Source: Gnetum montanum (taxonomy: Eukaryota; Streptophyta; Gnetopsida; Gnetales; Gnetaceae). Taken from it: a DNA stretch of 44,982 nt. The stretch is from positions 1 to 44,982 of the forward strand of contig MNCI01016441.1 in NCBI GenBank assembly GCA_015680685.1. Direction: 5' to 3'. Shown in pieces: positions 22,506 to 33,624 of this stretch; the stretch's first letter is position 1; every line of letters begins with the position of its first letter. Both the position numbers and the translations under genes were made by a program. A model generated the notes under the pieces. The model searched no databases. It had not been told where the DNA came from and saw only the letters and a list, made by a program, of their open reading frames with translations.

Positions 22506-23001
22506 TTCTTCCCAAGATGAGGTTGAATCTTGGTGTTTTTTCTACTACCAAGAAATCTACCATTATGGGAAACTATTCCTTGGCCACAAAATCTAGAGAA
22601 ATGAAGCCTTTGATCACAACTTGTAATCCATTAAGGAATTTAAGGGCTGAAGTCAACATATGTTGCATTTGTTTTGTTAGGCCCAGGTGCTCAACCATGG
22701 TATAAGGTATGACATTGGTTACTATCCCATAATTTACATGTGCCCTATGTACTTTGTATTACCTTACCCATATGGTTATGAAGAGGGGTTCTTTGGTTGC
22801 CTTGTCATATTGGGGATTTGTCTTGATTTTATTATTGTGAAACACTAACAATGTTGACTTTAATTCCTTAGGTAAAGAGGGAACCATCACTGCATGGATA
22901 GACTTTTCATTAGCAGGGATGCCCTTGCTAATAGGAATAGAGGTCAACATCTTAACCAATTCTTTGTAGTGCATAGTAGAAGTTATGATCAAGTCATACA
23001 A
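22501..23001 (-). pseudogene. Tat-like aspartic protease, upstream part
   Basis: Read on the minus strand. The frame from 23001 gives SIPISK, VPSLPKEL and TNPQYDKATKEPLFITIWVR, the lead-in to the protease. It then runs through a TAG (Arg or Gln expected) into an active-site region near 22730-22700 that reads VNYG, followed by TNVIP. Functional relatives have VD-G-S followed by xNI/VxP. The catalytic Asp is thus Asn, consistent with G-to-A decay. It continues through FLVVEKTPRFNLILG and is cut at 22501 by the inserted LTR element; the remainder lies at 15992-15601. The gag lies upstream (higher coordinates). Confidence 0.75.
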
Positions 23002-25734
23002 GCTTAGGGTTATGTTCTTTTAATTGAGTGATTGCTTAACCTATTCCATCACATTAAGGATGTTTTTTTATTGGTCATTAATTTATTATTTTTTACTTCT
23101 TCCATATGTCCCAAAATGCAAACTTTATGTTTAGGTTGTTATGGACTAGCCTCTTTCCTTTCCTCTTGAGGTTTGGATTCCTCCTATGGTTTACTTGTTG
23201 AGTAACATGAGTTATGGAGGTTATGGAAATAGATGAGATGGGAGTGGGCTTTGATGGGGCTACTTCCATCTATCCCTTAGTTTGCTTATCACTTTTGTTC
23301 TTGGCTTTCTACATAAGCTTCTTTTGTTGTTTGATTGGGGATTTCTTATTATCCTTAGTTGGTTGTGAGGAAGAAGACATTGCATTTGCCACCATAGGGA
23401 GTTGTTGCTCTATTGTATGGGTAGACTCAATTGGAATGGGTTGGGGCACTCTAATCACAAAGGGCTCTTTGAGGAATGCTAGTGATGGCACCCTTACAAC
23501 AAAGGGAGGTCTTGTGCTAGCAGAAGCTAAAGAACTCCTTTCATTAAAAGGAGGCATTCGAATTAGCAATAGTTCTCTTGCAAGCCTTTGATCATTGTGG
23601 ATGTTGAGCCATTATGGTAAATTGGCTATTGTTGGTGTGTAATGAATTCTTGTATATGTGCATCAACTAATTTTTAGGCTTGACTGGGTTTGAAGTGTCT
23701 AGTACATGTTCTCCCTCATCTATCATTTTTTGTAGGTGATCCTTCAACGTAAGGTAGAAGTCAGTGTCATGATGTAGCAACTAATGATAGTGGAAGAAGT
23801 AGTTAAGCTTAAAGTACTTGGGCACTAGATGATCATCTTTGGTTGCTTGAACAGGATCCTTAGCTATGTTACGTAACCTATCATACCTCTTATGGGCATT
23901 CTTACTCATTTTCTTATATTAGATCTTATTGCTCTTTAATAGTTGGTCTAAGAGTTTTGATAGCTTAAGGGGTAATTGAGTACTAAGTAAAGTTAGGCCT
24001 AAATTTGGTTGATGCAATGGCCCTAGAGGTTAAGGGTTGGTTGTTGTTGGTGGTAGCAAGAGCCTTGGGTTTGTTAGTATTTTGCCCCTAGGTAGTTGAT
24101 TTATTCTCATTTGTCATGGTAGCTACTACCACATTTTTTTACCTACCCCTCTTCTTGTCATTACACACATGTTGATTTTTATATACCACATAGGCTAGAG
24201 CATGGTTGGCCTCTATGACATCCTCTATGTTCTTAGTTTTGGAAAAGACTTGACTTAGAAATAGTGGATCTAGATAATACAATTTCAACTTAAGAAAGTC
24301 ATTAACTATCCTCTTAAAAATATCTAAGAGGTGTGTTTCAGCTATTGGTTCTGATATTTTGTTGAGTAGAGTGTTCCACTGTTGGATAAAATTTTGCACC
24401 AGCTCAAGGGGTCCTTGCTTAACCTTCATCAATTTGTCAAGGATAGTATCAAGTTTTATGTTATACTTGAAATGGTAAACGAATTGCAATATTAAGTCTT
24501 CAAGAAATTCGTTAGGTCATAGTACTAGTCAAGCACTTTCCCTATCAAGGACATAGAAAATATTCTCATAATGGTATGTGGCTAGGTTTGAAACAATAGG
24601 CATTCCAAGTGAAAGGTTATCAGGTAAGCATTGGGATCACCTTCATCATTATACTTTGTGGGATTGGGACACTAAGAGGAAGTGTTAAAGATGGGATCAT
24701 AGGATTGATGGAATCATCTTAGTAAAAGTTCATGATCTTAACACTTTGAGATGTAGAGGCCTTGAGCCTCTTCAATTCCTCCATCAAGTCCTAGATCATT
24801 TAGAAGGATTGATCTAGGCCTTGTGATGCCCTTCTTAGTTGTGGCATTTGAATGAAGGGTTGTGATGTTTGCTAGAAAGCCTATGGCATCACTATCAGTT
24901 GTGGCATGGATGGGAAAGGTTGTGTTACTATAGTGCTTAGTGGGCCAAACAAGGAAAATGACATTTCTATTGGTATTTGTGGCATAAATGGAATGTAGAG
25001 GATGTGTGATCCTTGGGTTGGTTGGGATTCCATGGTGGGTTCCACCTGAGTGTTTAGAGGATTTGTGGTGCTAACAACCATTGATGAAGGTTGTATAGAC
25101 CAAGGTTGGGTGGTGAATGACATGGTAGAGTGGAACATAGTGGAATGTAGCACCGATTATGTTTGGTGCATGGTGATGACTAGTGTGGGCCTAAACATGG
25201 TCAGGTAAGAAGGGGTAGAGGATGTTGATATCTATTCTATGGAGGGAACAAAGGGAGTGGAGGTAGGCACTATGGCCTTGGGGATTTCTTGTTGAAATAA
25301 CCCACCTAGGATGTTTTCATGTTCAAATTCCACCCTAAAATCATCCTCCTTCTCCTCTTGGTGCTCATCTAAGCTAGCCTTCTTATCCTCCCCATCCATC
25401 TCAATCAACTTAGATAGGATGTGAGCATAGGTGTCAATAAGGGGTATCTAATCATACAAAGAGGAATATAATCCTTCCTATTTTAGTGTATAAGCTTGTA
25501 TTCCCTTTTTGCCTCTTCTTCCATCCATGGAATCAACATGGTAGCCTAGATTTTGGCATAAATGTAGTTGTGGTTATCTTTATTTATCATTGAAAACCTA
25601 GGACTCCTAAGTCATAAGGATTTCCCACACTTAACCATGAAGGGATCTTTGGGCTCATAGACCCTCATCACATGTTGACAAAACACGTTATCAATCAAAT
25701 TTAAAGGAAATTTGGTTGATTGTTGGAATGACAT
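23002..25734 (-). pseudogene. gag: Tat-lineage gag remnant
   Basis: The minus-strand ATG at 25734-25732 gives MSFQQSTKFPLNLIDN, followed by MRVYEPKDPFMVKC. After an acidic segment (KLIEMDGEDKKAS, HQEEKEDDF near 25350) comes a Pro/Thr/Gln-rich region (about 25150-24880). The capsid homology region follows at 24489-24139, with FVYHFKYNIKLD, VKQGPLELVQNFIQQW and KTKNIEDVIEAN, well matching Tat/Ogre gag. Downstream, near 23790-23740, HYHQ, HDTDFY and LKDHLQKMIDEG correspond to the CxYHxxxGHDTxxC motif that replaces a classical knuckle in this lineage, here with its Cys residues lost. The linker up to the protease is Ser/Pro/Gln-rich. Several stops and shifts are present. Plus-strand frames here (23214-23591 among others) are shadows. 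Confidence 0.75.
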
Positions 25735-25865
25735 TGTCAAAAGATGTGTTTTTAGATTTTGTACTATTTTTAGTAAAAGTGTAGTAAGTGGAACAATCCA
25801 CTAATGTAAGTAACTAAAAATGGAAAAGGTATTAGAATATTTACTAAATGCAAATATGTGATATA

Positions 25866-25956
25866 GTAGACATGGTGCTATAGTAGACTGGGTGCTACAA
25901 TAGACTAGTGCTATAGTAGACTAGTGCTACAATAGACTAGGTGCTATAGTCAACTA
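25866..25956. repeat. Five alternating 16-17 bp repeats
   Basis: Five head-to-tail units alternate between GTGCTATAGTAGACT and GTGCTACAATAGACT, separated by AG or GG; the last unit ends GTCAACT. The alternation suggests a duplicated dimer of about 33 bp. Confidence 0.85.
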
Positions 25957-26770
25957 CATTAGCTTCAAGGAAACTAGCAACTACCATGAAATGCAAAAAA
26001 AATCCAACTACACTAATTTCCAAGGTTTTAAGAAAATTTGTTTGTAGATTTCAAAATTTGAAAATTTGATAGCTAGGAAAGAGGTTTTGGCCAAGAATTT
26101 GGATGGAGGCTATCCTTCTGGCACTAGAAAATTTTTGGTGCTAGAAATTTTAGTTGCTAGAAAAAATTTCCAAAAATACAAGCACCGTAATAATTTTAAC
26201 CCTAAATCCCAAGGGCCTTCAAAAATGGAATTTGAGGCACCCTAGATGGTCTTGATGATCACCTAGAGACTTATGAAAGTATAAATAAAAATGAAAAATG
26301 GAAATGAAAATGGGTTTGGAAATAGAAACAGAAATGAAAATAGAATTAAAGTTGTAGATCTAGAATGAAAACAAGCACAAAAATGAAAATGTAAATTAAA
26401 AATTGCACAACATGAATAATAACTTTACTTAAATAAGAAATAAAGAATAAGGTTCATGAAGTATAGATTTTATGCCAAGAGCACAAGAAGTTTCTTTCAG
26501 GAGCTTAAAGTCTATTGGAGAAGGTAGGCTATTTTCTACTACAACTTCATGATCCAATTTCTTCCTAGCTCTAGTTTCCAGCAATGTTTTGTTGGTTTTC
26601 ACTAAGGTTTGCAATATGATCATTGAAATGGCACTTCACTTTTAGTGCAATGGCAACTATGTGGGAGTCTCTATGCCCAATGTAGTACTAATTTCTACTA
26701 CTAATGAGTGCAACATTGCACTTCTTCTAGGTCTTGGTGATGACTTTTAGAATGGAATAGAACTTCCTGT

Positions 26771-26820
26771 CTACTATAGCACAATGTCTAATACAACACC
26801 ATGTCTATTGTAACACCAGT
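26771..26820. repeat. Three inverted copies of the 16-17 bp unit
   Basis: GTCTACTATAGCAC, GTCTAATACAACACC and GTCTATTGTAACACC are the reverse complement of the units at 25866-25956. The two clusters thus face each other about 815 bp apart. Confidence 0.75.
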
Positions 26821-27100
26821 CAGAATTGATAGCTCTAGGGTAGTTGGGGCTATACCCCCTTCAAAAACCCATGGAAATGCTAATTTTAGCCATTCCCAAG
26901 GTGCTTTTAGCCTTTTCAAGCCCAAATATAGACATGTGGTACCTTTTTCTACTTGGAAAGTGAGGAAATAACAAATTTTGAGACACTTTTTAATTCCAAA
27001 AAGCTGAAGTATGTAAGATTGTAGTTCATAGACTACATATCTCACATTTACAATGAATCATTATCTCAAGTTGAAAAAGGGCTTTGCAATATGAATTTTT

Positions 27101-28640
27101 GGTGGTGTGTCACCATTCATGAATGTTGTACATCTATAATCTACTCAAATAAAACTCTATACAATGAACTTTAATCCATTGAAAAATTTTAACTTTTACA
27201 GAATGAATCTTTGCTACTATTAGATTAAAATGGTGCATTTAATTTTTCTGGTAACTGATATTTATAGACTTTAGCATTCCTAGATACATTTTTTCTATTA
27301 CATCATATGCAAGCCTACAACATTGTAGTTACAACATCATGGCATATGCAAAAATCACTTCCAATGATTCAAGGAGCTTTAGGTAGAGATAGAAGATATT
27401 TTCAAACCTATTATGATATTGCACTTAAAAAGCACCATACAATACCATCCAAGAGTATCAAATAAATTAGAGAAGAAGGATAGAATCAAGGTGGACTATG
27501 CCTCAATGTTTATAGCATCCACAAGCATAACATAAGTGCACATAACATGTTACTCCAAGGTTATGAACATGGAAAGTACACCTAAAGTAATCATATAAGT
27601 GACATACCAACAAATTGTGCACACATATACATCCAATGAAAGAGCACTAGGATACATATGCAACACTGTTTCCCTAAGAGAGTTACAATTCGCTACTACT
27701 CTCATGCATATAACACTAAACCTCACTCTGAAGAGATGGGTAGTGATCAAAAAGAGAGAGGCAAAGCCAGCCAACATATCATTGTAATTAGGTTTATAAA
27801 GGAATCAATGCCATGAAGTTCTTTGGGAATAGTTAAGTTGACATGAAATCCAGAAGAATCTTCGCACTCCTCTAGCCCTCATTCCAAAGAGAAAGAGTCT
27901 TTGATCCACTAATAAGACATATTTTCCTACACTCTTCCTTGCTTAGAAAAGGTGATATTCCTAAAGCTTATGTCTTTATCATGTACTTTTCCTAAATGTG
28001 GAGAGCACATTGGATATCAAGGATTATCCAATAACTAAAATCCCTTCTAATAATTTTAGATAAGAAGGTCTAATATTTAATCAATTGTAAAGTAGGAATA
28101 TTGAAGTCAACTTAACATCTAATAAAGGCTTAGAGATGTTTGTGCAACCAAAGTTAAGGAAGAACAAGTTTACCCTCTTTTTATGCAAACTATATAAATA
28201 TTTCTAACCAAAGTAAAAACTACTAACTTAACATTCAAGTCTATCCTCTAACTCTAGTAGTGATATGAGAGAATATAATTGATCCTTTGTGATTTATGGA
28301 TAGCTACTTCATACCATGGAGGAATCAATTTTCATTCCTAGTAGTAGCCTAGGGCTAGAAAGTGTAGATATTACTCAACTCTTATTGAAAGGAATTTATT
28401 CTTATTGTAGATATTATCCAACTCTTTCATTGAAGGGAGATACATACTAATTCTTTGTCCCTCTAAACTAGTTTGTCTCAAATCCACTTGATATCCTCTA
28501 GCTTATCACACTTATGTTTTTTTTTATTATTATTTACAGGTAATGCCATAACATTCATTAGGAAGTGGTTATCATAGCTTAACCACCCCTATACATCCAC
28601 AAAGAGAAATCAATGTGAATCTTTCTATATAATTTCTCAA
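27101..28640. other. Unassigned AT-rich stretch
   Basis: No family is recognised on either strand; the two overlapping frames near 27550-27787 are a shadow pair without motifs. Given the minus-strand gypsy pol that ends at about 28640, the upper part probably includes its 3' untranslated region or LTR. I see no LTR partner to confirm this. Confidence 0.35.
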
Positions 28641-31560
28641 TGAATGACTACTTATTCATAAGAGTTTTCCACCCCTTCTAGGTGTACTCTTTTGAGGATG
28701 TATCTTGCTAGTGCATCAAGAACTCCATCTTCTAATGAAGAGTGCATGCAATTTTGTGCCTATTGATAATAAAATAAATTCATTATTCTTTTATAGATTT
28801 AATGTTCATATGTCCTTGTGATCTCAATGTTGTTAAATGAGCATCTCTTAAATTGAATTTTGAGCATTGAAACATGGAACACAAGATGATATTTTACCAT
28901 ATATGCTGGTAACTATAACTTTTATGCAACTAAATTGACATAAGCAAGGATCTTGAAAGGTCCATCATAGTATCTCAAGAAATTTTAACTTATTTCCTTC
29001 TTTGCCCTTATCTACCATACATAATCCATCTTCAAAAGAGCTCCTTCTCCAACAGTAAACTCCAATGGTTTCTACTTACTTTCAACATACTACTTTATAT
29101 GTTTGATAGACTTCTCCAAATATGACTTGGTTACTTGAATACAACTTACCTAGGATTTCAAAAACTCACTAGCTAAAGGATTGAGGCCTTGATATGAGGT
29201 TTCTAATAGCTGAGTTACTAATGATTATCTTTCCAAGAACAACTTTTCTAGAGAGAATCCTATGACTGAGGTCTCTAAATGTTGTAACTAAAATAAGCCA
29301 TAGGCAATACAGTCATGAAATGTTTTTAATAAAATTTGATGAAATGCCTTAAGTACTCTTTCAAAACCTTAGTCATCCATTCTGGTTTTCCATTTTCCTA
29401 AGGATGATACCGTAACGACATCCACAACTTCGTGCCCATCATCTCAAATAACTTCCACTAAAAATCCCTCATGAAATGGAAGTCACAATCATATACAATT
29501 CTTGATGGAATCCCAAAGTAACAAATCATATTTTGAAATAAAAATGATGTGACACACTTCTCTATGCAACATGTAGGCATGGAATAAAAATTTCATACTT
29601 AGAAAACTTCTCCATAACCATAAGGATGCTAGAGAATTCTTGCACTATGGAGAGCCTTATGATAACATCCGCAAAACAATTATTCATATAAGCTCTAGAA
29701 TATCCAAGGACTAGAACAAACCCCCTTGTTTCTCATTGGAACTCTTGTCTTATTGGCAAATCAAATAACTTTTCACAAAATTTACCACATCAATCCCCAA
29801 GTTAGACTAGTAGAAACTTCTTTCCATCAATGTCATAGTTCTTTTATGTTCCAAATTTCCTACCTAGATCATGTTATAACATTCATTAATGACTTGAGAA
29901 TGAAAATCACCTTAGTTTGGAGCATAGATTTGATTTTATTTGAACATGATTAGGCCATTTTATTCACTAAAATTTGATTCATTACTAGTATAAATTAGTT
30001 TCAATAACTCTAGAGCATGCTAATCATGATGCAATCCTTCTTTAATTCTCTTCTAGAGTGCATGGTTAGCCATCATCCAAGCGCTATTAAACTCCCCTAC
30101 AATTTCCATTAAGCATACTTGAGAAATCAGCTCAAAGCATTTTTCATCACATTATTTCTATCCAATTGATAGATAAATTGAAGATCAAATTCTTATAACA
30201 AACTCAACCATCAAGGTTTCTTTGGCTTTAACTTTAACTAAGTGAGAAGATAGCCCATGATAATATTTTTTAATTTGACTACCACAAAATCTCCTAGGAG
30301 ATAGTATCATAATATGTAAATAAAATGCATAATGTTGAATTTCTCCTTTCATGCATTGGCCACAACTGATATATCAAATTCATCTTATTTTATTTTAAAG
30401 CCACTAGATGATTTTCTTATAAGATGACTTCACCAATGACCTCATCCAAAATGTCAGTGTGCACTTCGAATAGCTTAGAGAAGTCAAGAAGGATCAACAT
30501 TGGTTTTGTCATGAAGGTTATCCTAATCTTATTAGAATCTTTCTAGCACTTACGATTCCATACTTATAGGACATCTTTATTTTGTAAATTAATCAAGACT
30601 GCTATCACACTATAGAATCAATGAACCAACTTCTTATAGTAACTGGTCAACCCCATAAATTAGCATAGTTCATGCATGCCTTTTGGAATAGTCCATGTAG
30701 AAATGACATCTACCATCTTTGAATTTAGCTTCACCCTGCCTACATCAACGATGTTATCCAAGAATTTTAACTCTAGATTTTCAAATTTATCCTTCTCTTT
30801 CTTGACATGCAACTTCTAATCTCATAATCTGAAGAATACTAGGTTTAAATGTGAAAGGTTTTCTTTCATAGAATAAGATTACACAAGGATGTCATTAAGA
30901 TATAACATCACTAATTTGTTAAGGTATGGATGGAATAGCTTATTTGTAAGTGTGTAAAAGCTGGAAAGAGTATTGTACAACACAAAAGGCATAACTGTCC
31001 ACTTATATGAGCTATAATGAGTGACATAAACTATCTTCTCTTCCTTGCCTTTTGTAATTCACATCTAAAAGTAATGTTGGCGAAGCTTGGCTTGAGAGAA
31101 AACATAAGTGCCCACTAGCTAGTCAACCAAGTCAAAAAGAAAAGGTACCAGGTAAGTATTCTTAATGATGTAATTGTTTGGGAGCTTAAAATCATAGCAT
31201 ATTCTTAAGATGTCATCCTTATTTTTGATAAATAATACTAGAAATCCATATAAGGATTTGGAGGATTTAATATGACCCTTTTCAACCAAACTCATCAACT
31301 ACTTTTTCAACTCTTACAAATTAAGAGCAATCATTTTCTATGAGTGCTACTTAGAAGTGGTACTTCCCAATAATAGTTTAATTTTATGGTCTACCATTCA
31401 TTTTTTGATAGTTTACTTGCAAACTCTAGTAACATCAAATCCTTATATCTCCCTAGCATGTCCTAGTTGTACATGTTTACCTAAGATACATCTTTCTCTT
31501 CCACCTATTTCAAGATGGTAAGGAACATGGATTATGTTGGGTCCTAAGAAACCTAGTTCA
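28640..31560 (-). pseudogene. pol: Ty3/gypsy pol of chromovirus type: RT, RNase H, integrase
   Basis: Read on the minus strand. The RT begins near 31420 (VLFIKNKDDILRICYDFK), with TYVFSQAKLRQHYF for the catalytic-A region (its Asp is not visible). VMPFVLYN follows near 30985. The YxDD box reads YLND near 30905, so the first catalytic Asp is Asn. Then come LHVKKEKDKF, FLDNIVDVG, ISTWTIPKG and a shift to FMGLTSYYKK. The RNase H end (EFDLQFIYQLDRNNV) lies near 30170. Integrase core words (SRIVYDCDFHFM, SLRYHPQENGKPEWM, EYLRHF) lie at about 29500-29350. The C-terminal segment (KPLEFTVGEGALLKM, LRYYDGPFKILAYV, YHLVFHVSMLK) lies at 29060-28880, typical of chromovirus integrases. I cannot make out a chromodomain clearly. 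There are many stops. The gag and 5' end are absent, apparently replaced by the LTR fragment at 31620. Confidence 0.8.
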
Positions 31561-31619
31561 TCACCATTTGTGAGAAACTTTAGACCTCATAAAGTATACT
31601 AGTTGCTCCAACATAGAGG

Positions 31620-32335
31620 TGAGGATTGAGAACTTATAAGGGGGGATGACTAAGTTCCCTAAAACAAAATCAAACAATCATAAAAACCACACTCAAATTT
31701 TATGTGGTTCCCTAACTTTGGTACATACACACTTGGAGGATAGATTTCTTGCACATCTCTAGATGGTTTTCTCAAAAATATGGTTTGAAGGGAACCACAC
31801 CCTATGCAAGCTCTAAGCTCCTCTCTAGAGTGTTGCATTTCTATGAAACTACTCAACCTCACCATGTTCCAACAAGCTTAGAATGTGGTTTCAAGGATCC
31901 CACAACCTTTAAAAATTGATCTCAACTTTGAAGTGTTTTTATTCTATACAAACACTCAATTCTACATGATCCTAACAAGCTCAATGATGATTCCTTCTCA
32001 CAAGAAGCATATCAACCACACAGAGTCACAAGAAAGAGAAATGAAAACACAAGGAAAGAATGTAACTTAAATTATAGATCCTTATACTTTGAAGCATACT
32101 TCTATAAACAATAAAGTAGTTGATATGACAAATGAAGTTTAGGAGTATAATAGAATACATTACACAATGATTTCTTTATTGTTGACAATTCTTGTTCAAT
32201 ACTTACACTATATCCAAGAGAATTAATTCTCCTTATAGGATTGGAGTTTCCAAAATCACCTTAGAATTCATGCAGCAGATAACTTGTTGCAACCAAAAAT
32301 CTCAACCACTAGAAAGCCAAGGATTCTTAGTTTTG
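31620..32335 (-). repeat. Reversed LTR fragment related to the inserted element
   Basis: The reverse complement is collinear with the 3' two thirds of the LTRs at 15993 and 21453. It shows the GTGGGATCCTTGAAACCACA phrase, the TAGAGATGTGCAAG and CTCCAAGTGTG phrases, AGGGAACCACAT, and the C-rich CCCCCCTTATAAGTTC tail near 31630-31650. The first third with the GAxxTC cluster is missing. No partner LTR or gag is attached, so it is a truncated or solo LTR. Confidence 0.75.
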
Positions 32336-33149
32336 AAGAGTCTCAACCCTAAATCCCTAGGGCCTTTAAGAAAAATGAGATTCAGGGTGCCTTGGATGGT
32401 CCGATAGATCACCCAGGGACTTAGGGGGATGCAAAATGGGGTTGTAGAAAATGTAATAATTGTAGATCTAAGAATCCAAAATCGATATAAATTTCACATA
32501 AAAAAATTTAAAATTTATTAAATAAATAAATAATGAGTTCAAAGATGTGTACAAATGTGCCTGTAGGAGAGCAAACGGGGGTCCACATGGATGGGGGTTC
32601 CAAGTTCATTAAAGTTGATAGAATCCATTGCATGATTCGAATGCTCAATGACTTTTGATGTTTTTGAACCTTCTCTACTATCATTCAAGATCTATAACAT
32701 TTGTCACTTCTAGGGTTGAGAAACATGAAGGATTGGAGTTGCTAAAATGCTCAACACTAGGACTTGGGGATCCCAAGGAGGTGGCAGTAACACCTAAGAC
32801 TCACAAATCACAAGGTGGGTAATAGAGTATAACAGTTCTATGTTGGCAAGCCCTAAGAAGCTAAATTTCTACTAGGTAGCAAGAGCTCTTGAATGTCCAA
32901 TATGCCAACTGCTCAGAAATGCTAAAGTGTGAAACCTTACAATGGTGTGGGGGTTTGGCTTTTGTAGGTCTTTGGCCATGATTTGGACTATAAATTTGCT
33001 ACAAATGATTGCCATATTGTTTTTCAAATTGCTATAAATATTTGTCATGTCCAGGGGGTAGGTGCTCAAAATCTAGGTAAATACCATTTATGGAAAGTGT
33101 CATACCCCCATGACCATTCTATTTATCAGAAATAGTAATGGAGATGTAC

Positions 33150-33460
33150 CTTCCATGTTGGCTTTGCTCCTTCCATGTTGCATCTTCAACCTCTCATGTT
33201 GGCATTGTAAGGTTCTTGCTAGAGTTGATGTAACATCAAAATCTTGGTCATGTTCCTTATACACTAGCGAGGAAGTGTTAAAATTGAGTAGGGGAATGAA
33301 AGACCAATAATTAGCTTGAAGGTCAAACCCTTCTATGTTGAGTATCACCCTCCTTCTATGTTGGGGGTAGGTGAGATCCACCATCTTGCATCCCTCAATG
33401 CTAATTTTCATGCCTCTACTGTATGAGTAGGTGACCCATACTCCACACTAGGAGTAGATG
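33150..33460. repeat. Short repeats CTTCCATGTTGG and CTCCACACTAGGAG
   Basis: CTTCCATGTTG occurs at 33150 and 33170, CTCTCATGTTGG near 33191, and CTTCTATGTTG near 33331 and 33353, the last followed by GGGGTAGGTG. CTCCACACTAGGAGTAG follows near 33441. The words CCATGTTGG and CTCCACACTAG are also the core of the boxes in the 38.7-40.9 kb array. Confidence 0.7.
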
Positions 33461-33580
33461 GGACTTATCCCCTTGTTCATGTTTTAAGTGTTAAAAGTTT
33501 ATACCTTCCATAAAATTTCCATTTTTAGCATCAAAAAAGGCATTTTTGACAAAGAATTTAGTGGTGTTTCATTGGTTCCT

Positions 33581-33624
33581 CTTTGTTGATGCCTAGAGTA
33601 TTAACTCGAGAGGCATCAACAAAG
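33581..33624. repeat. Near-perfect hairpin, 14 bp arms plus inner 4 bp stem
   Basis: CTTTGTTGATGCCT (33581-33594) and its exact reverse complement (33611-33624) flank a smaller stem GAGT/ACTC (33596-33599 and 33604-33607) with an ATTA loop. Weaker pairing extends outward over CATTGGT/ACCAATG (33570-33576 and 33635-33641). It is not followed by a T tract. Confidence 0.85.

Larger units (their letters stand above)
25735..27100 (-). other. Leader/LTR-like DNA upstream of the Tat gag
   Basis: Non-coding, directly 5' of the gag start. Two small repeat clusters lie at 25866-25956 and 26771-26820. The stretch from 26200 (CCCTAAATCCCAAGGGCCTT, then GGCACCCTAGATGGTC, then GTAGATCTAGAAT) matches 32340-32470 (CCCTAAATCCCTAGGGCCTT, GTGCCTTGGATGGTCC, GTAGATCTAAGAAT). 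It is therefore a repeated sequence, consistent with an LTR or 5' leader of the Tat family. I could not set exact ends. Confidence 0.5.

Noticed and set aside
23214-23591. 125-codon plus-strand frame with an apparent hydrophobic segment
   Set aside because: It lies opposite the gag-protease linker on the minus strand, whose text fits the Tat element.
33100-33411. Minus-strand frame with repeated QH/MQHGR words
   Set aside because: The repeated words come from the CTTCCATGTTGG DNA repeats, not from a conserved protein.
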